DNA of 64,000 bases from an uncultured Coriobacteriaceae bacterium (GCA_944322175.1 CALUOB010000001.1:62001-126000); one strand, 5' to 3'; positions 28,792 to 37,994 are shown, counted from the stretch's first letter. Notes: generated by a model from the sequence alone, not told the origin. Numbers and translations are program-made.

Positions 28792-28937
28792 GTTTCCTCA
28801 TCTTTCGCGGCCCAGGCGTGTGCTCGCTGTTTGGGCCATCGGTTTCGGGCGCCATGGCACCCGCAGGGCAAAACGCCGGCGCGCCCCGTCCCGCCGCATG
28901 CGACGAGGGCGGAGCATGCCGTAAAGACAAACACTAT

Positions 28938-28965
28938 AGTATAGCCCCTTATAGGCTCTCTTCAA
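28938..28965 (-). promoter_or_regulatory. Promoter of kup
   Basis: On the minus strand TTGAAG (28965-28960) and TATACT (28943-28938) are 16 bases apart; the -35 lies within the last codons of rlmKL. The leader to the kup start is about 140 bases. Confidence 0.6.
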
Positions 28966-31345
28966 GAAAGCGCATGGCCTGGGCCGGTGTTGTGCGCCGG
29001 ACCAGATAGCAATGGTGGATGCGCGGGTTGCGCGCAAAGTCCTCGGGGATGGTCTCGGCGGTAATGTCCTCGAGCACCACGCCGGCGCGCGCGAGCTTCT
29101 CGAGGTCGGGCTTGAAGCGCCGCAGGTTGCACGAGAAGATCGCCATACCGCCGCGCGTGAGCAGGCGCGTGACGCCGATGAGCAGCTCCGCGTGGTCACG
29201 CTGGATCTCGAAGCTTCTCTGGCTCATGCTCGCGGAGTTGGAGAAGGTCGGCGGGTCGCAGAAGATCAGGTCCCAGCGGTTGGCGCTGTGGCGCTGCTCG
29301 TTGATCCAGCTCAGCACGTCGGCGCGCACAAAGGTGTCCTCGGGTCCGGTGAAGCCGTTCAGGGCCATGTTGCGCTGCGCCCAGGCGAGGTAGGTGTTGG
29401 AGAGGTCCACGGTCACGGTCTCTTTGGCGCCTCCGTCGGCGGCGTAAACGCTCGCGGTGCCCGTGTAGGCAAAGAGGTTCAAGAAACGGTGGACGCCGGC
29501 CGCGCGCTCGCGCACGATGGCGCGCGTCACGCGGTGGTCGAGGAAGATGCCGGTGTCGAGGTGCGCGTCAAAGTTGACCTCGAAGGTGAGGCCGCCCTCT
29601 TGCACGAGCACGGGCGGGCGCTTGTCGGCCTTGGCGGCACGGGGGTCCTGCGCGTACTGCGAGCCGCCCTTGGCGCGCTGGCGCGTCTTGGCAAACACGT
29701 TCTCGGGGGCAACGTCCAGGATCTTGGGCGCCAGGGCGAGAATGTCGAGCATGCGCGCCTGCGCCTTGGCGGGGTCGATGGTCTTGGGCGCCTGGTACTC
29801 GGCGATGACGAGCCAGCGCCCCGGCGTTTCGTCGGTGCCCGTGTAGAGGTCGATGGCGGCAGCGTAGTCGGGCAGGTCGGCGTCGTAGACGCGGTAGCAG
29901 CTCACGTGCTCGCGCTTGGCCCACTTGCGCCTCAGGCGCGCCACCTTCTTGAGGCGGGCCGCAAACTGCTCGGACTCGGGAACGAGCACGGGCACCGTGC
30001 CCTTGTCGCCGAGGTCGATAACGGCGGCAGCGGGGGAGGCCTGCGTGGTGCGCGAGGCGCCGGCTGCGGAGGTCTTGCCTGTGCCTGCGGCAGGCGTGTG
30101 CTTCTCGGCTCCGGCGGGCTGGGCGGCGCCGGCGGCCGCGGGCACGGCACCGGGCGCGTCCTCGGCGGGAGCGTCCGCCGCCGGGTAGACGATGAGGCGC
30201 AGGTCGCGCTGCTGAGGCTTGATCTCCACGTTGTGAGAGGGCGCTACGCCGAGCGCCGGCGAGAGCACGTCCTGCTCGGCGATGCAGGCGAGCGGCATGC
30301 GCGCGCAAGCCGGTGCGCGGCGCAGGGCTGCGGCACGTGCGAGCACGAGCGGCAGCTGGGCGGGGGTAACGGCGCTCATGTCGAGCACGATGGCGCCGGG
30401 GTGCGCCTTGGCGCCATCGGGGCGCATGCCGGCGAGCGCAATGAGCTCGGCGGTGTCGCCGCCGGTAAAGGTCACGTAGTTGCCTACGCCGCCCGCGCGC
30501 ACGATGCGCTGCGCAAAGGCGCTGGCGTCGGCGTCGATGTCGGTGGCGAGGATGCGCGGCGTGCGATTCTCCGCTGCCTCGGCGCGGGCGTCTGCCTCGT
30601 CGAGGAGGGCGTCCCAGGCTGCCTGGTCGTGCTGCGCCCAGCCCTCAAAGCCCCAACGCGCGCGGGCAATGCCCGGGGCGCGGTCGAGGGCGCAGGCGGC
30701 GGCTTCGAGCTCTATGCCGCCACCGGCGCACGCAAGGTCCACGAGCACGGGCTGCTCTTCGGTGGCGCACGCCGCGGGCCAGCCGGCGAGCTCGAGCGCG
30801 AGGGCGGCGTAGTCGGGGCGCAGCACCGCCGCGGCGCCGGGTCGCGCCGCCTCGCGGGGGAGGCGCTTGAAGAGCGGGTCTCCGGAGAGGTCGAGGCTGA
30901 ACGAAACGCGGCCGCGCGCGAGCGAGACGCCGATGCGGGCGTCGGCGTGCTGCGGGTCAACGTCGGGGCGGCCTCCGCGCTTCTCGGCCAGCCGGTCGCA
31001 CACGGCGTCTTTGACGCGCAGGGCCGAGAAGTGCGTGTTGCGCAGCTCGGGCGTGGTGCCGCGGGCGGTCACGGCAAAGGTGGCTCCCTCGGCGAGCACC
31101 TCTTCCCAGGCAACGTTGCGCGCCGCTTCGTACAGCTCGTCGGCGGTCTGCGCGGCGGCGCGGCCGAGCACGAGAAACACGCGGCTCGCCAGGCGCGACC
31201 AGAGGCACACGCGGTAGGCGTGCGCGGGGTCTCCCTCAAAGCCGACGCGGCCCTTGAGCGGGCGCACGCGCGGCGCATCGAGCCTCTTGAGCTCGGCGGC
31301 GAGGGCTGCTTCAAAGCCGGTCGGGCAGCTTGCGTAGAATTCCAT
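28949..31345 (-). CDS. rlmL: Bifunctional 23S rRNA methyltransferase RlmK/RlmL
   Basis: A 798-residue fusion of two rRNA methyltransferases that in E. coli modify G2445 (RlmL, N2) and G2069 (RlmK, N7). The N-terminus (MEFYASCPTGFEAALAAELKRL) and THUMP domain lead into the RlmL Rossmann domain (VDLACAGGGIELEAA in place of the usual DPxCGSGT, then ATDIDADA and GGDTAEL). A ~70-residue Ala-rich linker (about 395-465) separates it from the RlmK/RlmI-like half with FLNLFAYTGTASVYAA and FCDPPTFSNSASM. The RlmL catalytic motif looks altered from the usual form (a D-x-x-C core is kept), so its activity is less certain than that of the RlmK half. Confidence 0.88.
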   Translation of the reverse strand: MEFYASCPTGFEAALAAELKRLDAPRVRPLKGRVGFEGDPAHAYRVCLWSRLASRVFLVLGRAAAQTADELYEAARNVAWEEVLAEGATFAVTARGTTPELRNTHFSALRVKDAVCDRLAEKRGGRPDVDPQHADARIGVSLARGRVSFSLDLSGDPLFKRLPREAARPGAAAVLRPDYAALALELAGWPAACATEEQPVLVDLACAGGGIELEAAACALDRAPGIARARWGFEGWAQHDQAAWDALLDEADARAEAAENRTPRILATDIDADASAFAQRIVRAGGVGNYVTFTGGDTAELIALAGMRPDGAKAHPGAIVLDMSAVTPAQLPLVLARAAALRRAPACARMPLACIAEQDVLSPALGVAPSHNVEIKPQQRDLRLIVYPAADAPAEDAPGAVPAAAGAAQPAGAEKHTPAAGTGKTSAAGASRTTQASPAAAVIDLGDKGTVPVLVPESEQFAARLKKVARLRRKWAKREHVSCYRVYDADLPDYAAAIDLYTGTDETPGRWLVIAEYQAPKTIDPAKAQARMLDILALAPKILDVAPENVFAKTRQRAKGGSQYAQDPRAAKADKRPPVLVQEGGLTFEVNFDAHLDTGIFLDHRVTRAIVRERAAGVHRFLNLFAYTGTASVYAADGGAKETVTVDLSNTYLAWAQRNMALNGFTGPEDTFVRADVLSWINEQRHSANRWDLIFCDPPTFSNSASMSQRSFEIQRDHAELLIGVTRLLTRGGMAIFSCNLRRFKPDLEKLARAGVVLEDITAETIPEDFARNPRIHHCYLVRRTTPAQAMRFLEESL

Positions 31346-31539
31346 GGGCGCTCTTCTCGTCTGCGTGCGGTTCTTCGTTGCGCACCATTGTATAAGAGGG
31401 TCCGCGGCGGGGTGCTTGCGCGGGGTTTCCTGCGCAGAGATTGCGGACGCCTGCCCGGCGGCCGTAGCGGGCGCCTCCTGCTCTATACTGTGCGTGGTCG
31501 TTACGAGCCATCGCGCGCAGGCGCAGCAAGGAGACTCCC

Positions 31540-32313
31540 GTGATCAAGGCGGCGTTTTTTGATATCGACGGCACGCTTCTGAGCTTTGCCACGCACAGCG
31601 TCCCGGATTCTGCCTGGGCGGCAATCAACGCCATGCGCGAGCGCGGCATCAAGGTGTTTATCGCAACCGGCCGCGAGCGCGACATGATCCCCGACGCCGT
31701 GGCCACGGGCTTCGACGGGTACGTGACCATCAACGGCCAGTCGTGCTTTGACGAGCACGGCGAGTTTCGGCACCAGTCCATCGACCCCGAGGGCGTGCGC
31801 CTGGTGGTTGAGCAGGTTGAGGCGGGACTCTACGAGGCCCTGTTCATGACCAAGGGCTATTCGTTTGTGAGCGGGCACTCCCCGCGCGTGCTGCACAACG
31901 AGCGCCACTGCGGGCTCACCTACGCGGTGGCCGACCCGCGCTCCGCGCTCGATCTCGAGATCATGCAGATGTGCGCCTACCTCGGCGAGGACGAGGAGCA
32001 TATCGTGGCCGAGGGCAACCCGCACGTGCACACCACGCGCTGGTGCGACGACTTCTGCGACGTCATGCCGGTGGGCGGCGGCAAGCCCGAGGGCGTGCAG
32101 GCCATGTGCGAGCGCTACGGCTTCACGCTGGGCGAGGCGGTCGCCTTTGGCGACGGCGGCAACGACATCGCCATGCTCAAAGCCGTGGGCGTGGGCGTTG
32201 CCATGGGAAACGCAGGCGACAGCGTCAAGGCCGCCGCGGACTTCGTGACCACCGACGTCGATAACGACGGTATCTGGAACGCCTGCGTTGAGCTGGGGCT
32301 TATCGAGGGCTGA
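31540..32313 (+). CDS. HAD-superfamily (Cof-type) phosphatase
   Basis: A 257-residue hydrolase with motif I AFFDIDGTLLSF, motif II IATGRERDM, and motif IV VAFGDGGNDIAMLKAVGVGVAMGNA. It belongs to the Cof/IIB group like the gene at 6464, but the two are only distant relatives. Start is GTG at 31540 with AAGGAG 6 bases upstream; TATACT at 31484-31489 may be its -10. It is divergent from rlmKL. Likely substrates are sugar or nucleotide phosphates. Confidence 0.9.
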   Translation: MIKAAFFDIDGTLLSFATHSVPDSAWAAINAMRERGIKVFIATGRERDMIPDAVATGFDGYVTINGQSCFDEHGEFRHQSIDPEGVRLVVEQVEAGLYEALFMTKGYSFVSGHSPRVLHNERHCGLTYAVADPRSALDLEIMQMCAYLGEDEEHIVAEGNPHVHTTRWCDDFCDVMPVGGGKPEGVQAMCERYGFTLGEAVAFGDGGNDIAMLKAVGVGVAMGNAGDSVKAAADFVTTDVDNDGIWNACVELGLIEG

Positions 32314-32539
32314 CAGAGCGCTTACGCGGCAAGTACCCAGCGGTAACACGTTTCTTTGACAATAGGTTCAGTTGTGCATGCGCCGGCGGCGCGCGGCAGG
32401 TCCGCGGCCGGACTCGGCGGCGCATGGGCGAAGACGTTCGTGATCGCCCCCTTCCGCGGCCCGTTTCCGGGTCGCGGTCTGCGCAACGGAGCGCTGCGCT
32501 TGCGGCGTCAGTTCCAACGCCTATTAGAGGAGATGCTGT

Positions 32540-32686
32540 ATGGCCGAGCCCGATTTCTCCGAGCGCTACCTGTATGCCGACGACGTTGTTATGTGGAAAG
32601 GCGCTGCTGCCGTTGTCTTTTGCCTGGCGCTCGTCCTTTTGGTCGTGTGCGTGGTTCTCGGCGTTCCTGAGTCGCTAGGACTCTAG
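32540..32686 (+). CDS. 48-residue single-span membrane protein
   Basis: A short gene with a good ribosome site (GAGGAG, 5 bases before ATG). The peptide starts MAEPDFSERYLYADDVVMWK, then a single hydrophobic helix (AAVVFCLALVLLVVCVVLGV) and a PESLGL end. Its stop codon TAG shares the palindrome CTAG (32683-32686) with the stop of the opposing gene. Function unknown; many small membrane proteins of this shape act as subunits or regulators of membrane complexes. Confidence 0.6.
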   Translation: MAEPDFSERYLYADDVVMWKGAAAVVFCLALVLLVVCVVLGVPESLGL

Positions 32687-32895
32687 CGCGGAGAGACCGG
32701 CTCCTGCTCTCGCTCGGGCCTGTCTTGTTCGTGCACGTCTCTGCTGCGTTTGGGCAGGCGCCCGTAGCGCTTGAGCGCGTCGCGCAGGATCCACTCCACC
32801 TGTCCGTTGGCGCTGCGCATCTCATCGTCGGCCCAGCGCTGAACGGCCTCCCATACGGCGGGATCGATGCGGAGAGGGTATTGCTTACGGGCCAT
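32683..32895 (-). CDS. Ribbon-helix-helix (Arc/MetJ-type) protein
   Basis: A 70-residue protein with the RHH outline: ARKQYPLRIDPAVWEAVQRWADDEMRSANGQVEWILRDALKRYG (strand, helix, turn, helix), plus a basic/acidic C-terminal tail. ATG 32895 is preceded by AGGTG 6 bases upstream. No toxin gene is adjacent, so it is either an orphan antitoxin-like regulator or a small chromosome-associated regulator. Confidence 0.75.
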   Translation of the reverse strand: MARKQYPLRIDPAVWEAVQRWADDEMRSANGQVEWILRDALKRYGRLPKRSRDVHEQDRPEREQEPVSPR

Positions 32896-32943
32896 GACGG
32901 TCACCTGCTTGCACGCGCTACAGGGGCTTATGTAAAGAATGCT

Positions 32944-32979
32944 CCGTCGGCAGGACCTGCGGACGGGACCTGCCGACGG
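32944..32979. terminator. Hairpin downstream of the SPFH gene
   Basis: ccgtcggcagg (32944-32954) pairs perfectly with cctgccgacgg (32969-32979). On the minus strand it is followed by the T-containing stretch attcttt, so it may end the SPFH transcript. Confidence 0.5.
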
Positions 32980-33047
32980 CTTGGTTGCTTGTTCTGCTCC
33001 CCGCGTTTCTCGGTCCTACGCCGATGAAGCGGGGCGCAGGGGGGGCG

Positions 33048-34079
33048 TTAGTACAGCGATCCAGCGTTGAGCACGGGATGCGCTTCGGATTCGCCGCAGA
33101 GCACGACCATGAGGTTGGAGGCCATCTGGGCCTTGCGCTCCTCGTCGAGCTCAACCTGACCGCCCTTGGAGAGCTCGGTCACGGCCATCTCGACCATGCT
33201 CACCGCTCCCTCGACGATCTTCTTGCGCGCGGCAATGACGGCCTCTGCCTGCTGGCGGCGCAGCATTGCCTGGGCGATCTCGGGCGCGTAGGCGAGGTGG
33301 GTGAGGCGCGCGTCGTCAACGGTCACGCCCGCAGGCGCCAGGCGCTGAGTGAGCTCGTACTTGAGCGCGGTCGAGACCTCCTCGATGTTGGAGCGAAGCG
33401 TGATCGACTCCATGGAGTCGGAGGAGTCCTCGGCGTGGTCGTAGGCGTAGATGCTCGCCACGTGGCGCAGCGCCGTCTCGGCTTGCGTGGCCACGAACTG
33501 CTCGTAGTTGTCCACGTCGAAGAGGGCCTTGGCGGTGTCGGCCACGTGCCAGACCACGACGTTGGCGATCTCGATGGGGTTGCCGACCTTGTCGTTGACT
33601 TTGAGGATGTCGCCGTTGAGGGTGCGGGCGCGGACGGAGACCTTGGTGGAGAGGTTCGACGCCGCCTTGCTGGCGACGCTGATCTGCTTGCCGAGCGACA
33701 GGCTCGATTTGCTCAGCACCTCGGCGGTGGCGTCCTCGGCCGAGGCGTTGGTACCCATGGAGCGGCTGTAGAACGGGTTGGCCCAGAAGAAGCCCTCTTG
33801 GCGCACGGTGCCCTTGTAGTCGCCGAAGAGGATGCAGACGCGCGCCTGGCCCGGCTGCAGCGTGAAGAAGCCCGAGACGAGGATGCACCATGCGATGAAG
33901 AGAACGACGCTCACAACGACCATGACGACCGGGAGCGTGACGGACTCGCCGGAGTCTTCCGTGGCGATAGCGATTGCGATTCCGACGACAAACAGGGCGA
34001 GGATGACGACGATGCCTACGATGCTCAGCGCGAGCATGCCCCAGCCGGACGCGGCTTTGATCTTTTTCTCGGCACTCAT
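33048..34079 (-). CDS. SPFH/Band 7 (prohibitin-like) membrane protein
   Basis: A 343-residue protein with two N-terminal spans (about residues 14-38 and 48-70), then the SPFH domain: [32 protein letters not shown] is the typical start, and [33 protein letters not shown] with [46 protein letters not shown] are conserved family blocks. SPFH proteins scaffold membrane microdomains and modulate FtsH-type proteases. ATG 34079 is preceded by AAAGGA. Upstream is a perfect TGTGATATCACA palindrome. Confidence 0.92.
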   Translation of the reverse strand: MSAEKKIKAASGWGMLALSIVGIVVILALFVVGIAIAIATEDSGESVTLPVVMVVVSVVLFIAWCILVSGFFTLQPGQARVCILFGDYKGTVRQEGFFWANPFYSRSMGTNASAEDATAEVLSKSSLSLGKQISVASKAASNLSTKVSVRARTLNGDILKVNDKVGNPIEIANVVVWHVADTAKALFDVDNYEQFVATQAETALRHVASIYAYDHAEDSSDSMESITLRSNIEEVSTALKYELTQRLAPAGVTVDDARLTHLAYAPEIAQAMLRRQQAEAVIAARKKIVEGAVSMVEMAVTELSKGGQVELDEERKAQMASNLMVVLCGESEAHPVLNAGSLY

Positions 34080-34218
34080 GAGAGTTCCTTTCTCGAAACC
34101 GGTCGCAGAGCGACGTGCGCTGCGGACGGCCTCCCGCGCCGCCGGAGCGCTTCCCCTTTTTGGTGGCGGGGGAGGGTACTCCCCGAACAAGCGCTTCTCT
34201 TCCGCTCGTTGATTGCAT

Positions 34219-34230
34219 TGTGATATCACA
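34219..34230. promoter_or_regulatory. Perfect TGTGATATCACA palindrome
   Basis: A 12-bp perfect dyad in the 640-bp space between the SPFH gene (minus) and pflB (plus), about 140 bases before the SPFH start. It resembles half-sites of CRP/FNR- or Rex-type operators but with a 2-base centre. Regulator unknown. Confidence 0.4.
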
Positions 34231-34563
34231 TTGAGATCTCGTCAAGAGGCGCGGGCATGTCGCCGCCAGCGGCTGCCCGCCGTCGGCGAACGGTGGACCT
34301 GTCCTTTGCGGCGTGCAGGGAACGACAAGCCGCGCCGGGTTATTGCGTGGTTCTCGGCAGCCGGGCACCAAAAATGCCACTATTGCTATCTAACATTAAA
34401 GTAAAATGCGACTAACAATGTGTAGCTCACGTGTACGGTGGCTTCGCACGCAAAAATGCGGCCCTGCGCGCGAGGATACGCGGGACCGTATGGTATGCTG
34501 ATCGATGCAGCGTGTCTCTTAGAAACGACATGAAACACCACGTAGATGCGGGTGTTTGGTTTC

Positions 34564-34587
34564 GTGATAGTAAGACTTTATTATCAC
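34564..34587. promoter_or_regulatory. 24-bp inverted repeat upstream of pflB
   Basis: gtgatagtaa (34564-34573) and ttattatcac (34578-34587) match in 9 of 10 positions around a gact centre. Its position ~130 bases before the pflB start and AT-rich symmetry fit an operator for a redox or carbon regulator such as Rex or an FNR-like protein; that is inference. Confidence 0.45.
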
Positions 34588-34718
34588 CCTGCCGTCCCGT
34601 CAAGCCCTCATAGGTGGGCGTTGCGCATGTTTTCGGCCATCGTTCTAAGACGCGTTCTCAATTCATACGGCGCGGCGCGAGCCGCGTTTCGACGACCCTC
34701 TTTAGGAGAGTGATCGCT

Positions 34719-36830
34719 GTGCAAGAGGCTTGGGAAGGCTTCACTGGAGGCAATTGGCAGAGCGAGGTGGATGTTCGCGACTTCATCCAGCGCAACTACA
34801 CCCCGTACGAGGGCGACGAGTCCTTCCTCGCCGGTCCGACCGAGCGAACCAAGGACCTGTGGAACACGGTTCTCGGCCTGCTCGAGGAGGAGCGCCAGAA
34901 GGGCGGCGTTCTCGACATGGACACCAAGGTCGTGACGGGCATCACCGCTCACCCGGCCGGCTACATCAACAAGGACGAGGAGACCATCGTCGGCCTGCAG
35001 ACCGACAAGCCGCTCAAGCGCGCCCTGCACGTAAACGGCGGTATCCGTATCGCCATGCAGGCCGCTGCGCAGCACGGCTACGAGCTCGACCCTGAGGTTG
35101 TCGACATCTACACCAACAAGCGCAAGACGCACAACGCCGGCGTGTTCGACGTGTACAAGCCCGAGATGCGCGCCTGCCGCTCCGCGCACATCATCACCGG
35201 TCTGCCCGACGGCTACGGCCGCGGCCGCATCATCGGCGACTACCGCCGCGTTGCGCTCTACGGCGTTGACTACCTCATCCAGGACAAGAAGGCCCAGAAG
35301 GCCTCCACGCCGTCCGTTATGACCGAGGCCAACATCCGCGACCGCGAGGAGCTCGCGGAGCAGATCCGCGCCCTGCAGCAGCTCATCGAGCTCGGCAAGA
35401 TCTACGGCTTCGACATCTCGCGCCCCGCTGCCAACGTGCAGGAGGCCATCCAGTGGATGTACTTCGGCTACCTGGCCTCCGTCAAGGACCAGAACGGCGC
35501 CGCCATGTCCATGGGCCGCACCTCGACCTTCATCGACATCTACGCCGAGCGCGACCTCGCCCGCGGCACCTTCACCGAGGAGCAGATCCAGGAGTTCGTC
35601 GACCACTTCATCATGAAGCTTCGCATGGTCAAGTTCGCGCGTACCCCTGAGTACCAGAACCTGTTCTCCGGCGACCCGCAGTGGGTCACCGAGTCCATCG
35701 GCGGTATGGGCGTCGACGGCCGCACCCTCGTGACCAAGACGGCGTTCCGTTACCTCCACACCCTCGAGAACATGGGCACCAGCCCCGAGCCGAACCTCAC
35801 CGTGCTCTGGAGCACCCGTCTGCCCAAGGCGTTCAAGGAGTTCTGCGCTAAGACCTCCATCGCCTCGAGCTCCATCCAGTACGAGAACGACGACCTCATG
35901 CGCGTCTACCACGGCGACGACTACGCGATCGCCTGCTGCGTGTCCTCCATGCGCGTCGGCAAGGAGATGCAGTTCTTCGGCGCCCGCGCCAACCTCGCCA
36001 AGTGCCTGCTTTACGCGCTCAACGGCGGCGTGGACGAGGTCTCCAAGAAGCAGGTCGGCCCCAAGTACCGTCCTGTGGTCGGCGATACCCTCGATTACGA
36101 CGACGTCATCGACAAGTACAAGGACATGATGAAGTGGCTGGCCGGCGTGTACGTCAACTCGCTGAACATCATCCACTACATGCACGATAAGTACTGCTAC
36201 GAGGCCATTCAGATGGCGCTGCACGACAAGCACGTGCACCGTTGGTTCGCCACCGGCATCGCCGGCCTTTCCGTTGTCGCTGACTCGCTGTCCGCCATCA
36301 AGTACGCCAAGGTCCACCCGATCCGCGACGAGAACGGCGTCATCGTCGACTTCGACATCGAGGGCGACTTCCCCAAGTACGGCAACGACGACGACCGCGT
36401 CGACCGCATTGCCCACGACATCGTGCACCAGTTCATGGAGTACATCCGTCGCAACGACACCTACCGCAACTCCGTTCCCACCACGTCGGTTCTCACCATT
36501 ACCTCCAACGTGGTGTACGGCAAGAACACGGGCTCCACGCCTGACGGCCGTAAGGCCGGCGTGCCGTTCGCCCCGGGTGCCAACCCCATGCACAAGCGCG
36601 ACACCCACGGCGCGATCTCCTCGCTGAGCTCCGTTGCCAAGCTCCCGTTCCGTGATGCTCAGGACGGCATCTCCAACACGTTCAGCATCATCCCGGGCGC
36701 GCTCGGCAAGGAGGACCAGGTCTTCTTCGGCGACATCGATCTCTCTGAGGTCGATATCCAGATCGAGAACCCGGTTTGCAGCGCGTGCGACACTGACTCC
36801 TCCGCTCCCGAGGGCGCCGAGGACCGCTAA
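34719..36830 (+). CDS. pflB: Pyruvate formate-lyase catalytic part, lacking the glycyl-radical domain
   Basis: A 703-residue protein collinear with E. coli PflB from [21 protein letters not shown] to [19 protein letters not shown]. It converts pyruvate and CoA to acetyl-CoA and formate. The catalytic cysteines are in [10 protein letters not shown] (Cys406-Cys407). It stops just where E. coli PflB continues into the glycyl-radical loop; in place of that it ends with a tail of ~30 residues holding a CSAC motif ([11 protein letters not shown]). The missing domain is encoded separately at 36999-37250. GTG 34719 is the chosen start (AGGAGAG 8 bases upstream and alignment with known N-termini); an in-frame GTG lies at 34710. 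The codon use is strongly biased, as in highly expressed genes. Confidence 0.95.
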   Translation: MQEAWEGFTGGNWQSEVDVRDFIQRNYTPYEGDESFLAGPTERTKDLWNTVLGLLEEERQKGGVLDMDTKVVTGITAHPAGYINKDEETIVGLQTDKPLKRALHVNGGIRIAMQAAAQHGYELDPEVVDIYTNKRKTHNAGVFDVYKPEMRACRSAHIITGLPDGYGRGRIIGDYRRVALYGVDYLIQDKKAQKASTPSVMTEANIRDREELAEQIRALQQLIELGKIYGFDISRPAANVQEAIQWMYFGYLASVKDQNGAAMSMGRTSTFIDIYAERDLARGTFTEEQIQEFVDHFIMKLRMVKFARTPEYQNLFSGDPQWVTESIGGMGVDGRTLVTKTAFRYLHTLENMGTSPEPNLTVLWSTRLPKAFKEFCAKTSIASSSIQYENDDLMRVYHGDDYAIACCVSSMRVGKEMQFFGARANLAKCLLYALNGGVDEVSKKQVGPKYRPVVGDTLDYDDVIDKYKDMMKWLAGVYVNSLNIIHYMHDKYCYEAIQMALHDKHVHRWFATGIAGLSVVADSLSAIKYAKVHPIRDENGVIVDFDIEGDFPKYGNDDDRVDRIAHDIVHQFMEYIRRNDTYRNSVPTTSVLTITSNVVYGKNTGSTPDGRKAGVPFAPGANPMHKRDTHGAISSLSSVAKLPFRDAQDGISNTFSIIPGALGKEDQVFFGDIDLSEVDIQIENPVCSACDTDSSAPEGAEDR

Positions 36831-36840
36831 GCGCATCTGA

Positions 36841-36880
36841 CAGGGCGCGGCTCGTCCGGCGAGCCGGGTGCCGTGCCCTG
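36841..36880 (+). terminator. Branched hairpin between pflB and the radical-domain gene
   Basis: cggctcg/cgagccg forms an inner stem and cagggc/gccctg an outer stem 10 bases after the pflB stop, with a cttgcac tail. It may partly or fully terminate pflB transcription. Confidence 0.55.
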
Positions 36881-36915
36881 CTTGCACAAAATCGTGCGTA
36901 AAGACAAGAAATGTC

Positions 36916-36945
36916 TGTACATCAGTAGCATCTAATTGCTACAAT
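36916..36945 (+). promoter_or_regulatory. Promoter of the glycyl-radical protein gene
   Basis: TACAAT at 36940-36945 preceded by TG (extended -10), with TGTACA at 36916-36921, 18 bases upstream, as a weak -35. It is 54 bases before the start codon, supporting transcription separate from pflB. Confidence 0.5.
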
Positions 36946-36998
36946 GAGTTGCAGGAGGCGTACTTAGCGCCTTGCGACTCGACACAAAGGAGACTTCC

Positions 36999-37250
36999 AT
37001 GCAGGTCAAAGACGTTGCTCAGTCCCAGGCCGACAACCTGGTCGATATGCTCGATGCGTATGCCGAGAAGGGTGGTCACCACCTGAATGTCAACGTGTTC
37101 AACCGCGACACGCTGCTTGACGCCCAGGCGCATCCCGAAAAGTACCCGCAGCTGACCATTCGCGTGTCCGGCTATGCGGTCAACTTCCACAACCTCACTA
37201 AGGAGCAGCAGGACGAGGTTATCTCTCGTACCTTCCACGAGGCTATGTAG
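36999..37250 (+). CDS. grcA: Stand-alone glycyl-radical domain of pyruvate formate-lyase (GrcA-like)
   Basis: An 83-residue protein equal to the C-terminal domain of Pfl[40 protein letters not shown] contains the radical loop RVSGYAV (Gly58) and it ends [12 protein letters not shown]. In E. coli the similar GrcA/YfiD repairs oxygen-cleaved PFL, and phage T4 has another copy; there, PflB also keeps its own domain. Here the neighbouring PflB lacks it, so this protein should be the required radical-bearing subunit. AAAGGAG lies 5 bases upstream of ATG 36999. It has its own promoter-like element and is followed by a terminator. Confidence 0.95.
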   Translation: MQVKDVAQSQADNLVDMLDAYAEKGGHHLNVNVFNRDTLLDAQAHPEKYPQLTIRVSGYAVNFHNLTKEQQDEVISRTFHEAM

Positions 37251-37397
37251 TAACGGGTTCGACGCTGCGGGCGCATCTGGTGGCCAGGCTGGCTTTCATT
37301 TGTCGGCCATGATCGCAAGGTCAATGGCCCCATCGTTCAGGCCATCCTGACTCGCCAGCCGCGGTCTCGCTTTCCGACAAGCAACCTGTTTCGCTTT

Positions 37398-37430
37398 GGC
37401 CGGCCCCTTCGGGGGCCGGCCTTGCTATGT
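37398..37430 (+). terminator. Terminator after the glycyl-radical gene
   Basis: Ten-bp GC stem (ggccggcccc/ggggccggcc) closed by a ttcg tetraloop, with a ttgctatgt tail, 147 bases after the stop codon. Array 2 begins behind it. Confidence 0.75.
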
Positions 37431-37499
37431 GTCGGACGACTTGCCGACCGCGCTCGCCACCGTCCTGGGCGGGCATTCTCCAGTGCCCTTAAGCATTTG

Positions 37500-37994
37500 T
37501 CCTTCTCTCCCAAAAAAGGACGGTGCGCGGGAATTGCCCCGTCGGCCTGTAGGAAAGCTCACCATTCTCCCAAGCAAGGACGATGCGCGAGGCCATCGTG
37601 ACCATCGTCCCTGCTTGGGAGAGCCGAGGTCTTTCGAGCGTGAAGTCCCCCGCGGTTCCGCGCAAAGTCCCGGCTTGGGAGAGATCTGCCGGAACAAGAT
37701 CCCCGCTTGGGAGAGCGTCCAGAAAGCGCGGTCGATCTACCTGCGGGTTCATGAGACGCGCAGACCTCTCAAACAGGTGATTCTCTCCCAAGGCGGGATG
37801 ATGTGCAAAAAACACGCTGATTGCCGGCAGAAAGACCCCTCATCCTCCCAAGCAAGGACGATGCGCAGGGTGGTGTCGGTCAACGTCTCGGCTTGGGAGA
37901 GGCCTGGCCATTCAAGCGCGATAATCTCCGCGTTCTTGCGCAACGTCTCGGTTTGGGGGAGATTGGCGGGAGCAAGGTCCTGCCTTGGGAGAGC
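37500..37994. repeat. Array 2 of the same inverted ~24-nt repeats
   Basis: About ten copies of the unit of array 1, here mostly ctcccaagcaaggacgatgc. Forward copies are near 37503, 37565, 37782 and 37844; reverse copies near 37601-37625, 37660-37684, 37693-37717, 37881-37902, 37938-37962 and 37971-37994. The pair at 37566-37584 and 37602-37620 gives an 18-of-19-bp stem. No coding gene is supported between 37251 and 38408. Confidence 0.85.

Noticed and set aside
29012-31543. 843-codon plus-strand ORF opposite rlmKL
   Set aside because: Low-complexity antisense frame produced by GC-biased third positions; rlmKL on the minus strand has clear methyltransferase motifs.
32683-32895. Toxin-antitoxin pair
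   Set aside because: The RHH protein has no adjacent toxin-like gene in the same direction; the opposing small membrane protein is convergent rather than co-operonic.
34614-34718. N-terminal extension of PflB from an upstream start at 34614
   Set aside because: The extra 35 residues have no counterpart in PFL proteins, and a good ribosome site with a GTG start lies at 34719.
36831-36998. Frameshift or sequencing error splitting pflB
   Set aside because: The two parts are separated by 168 bp containing a hairpin, a promoter-like element and a ribosome site, and pflB has a distinct new tail. A single base error could not produce this.
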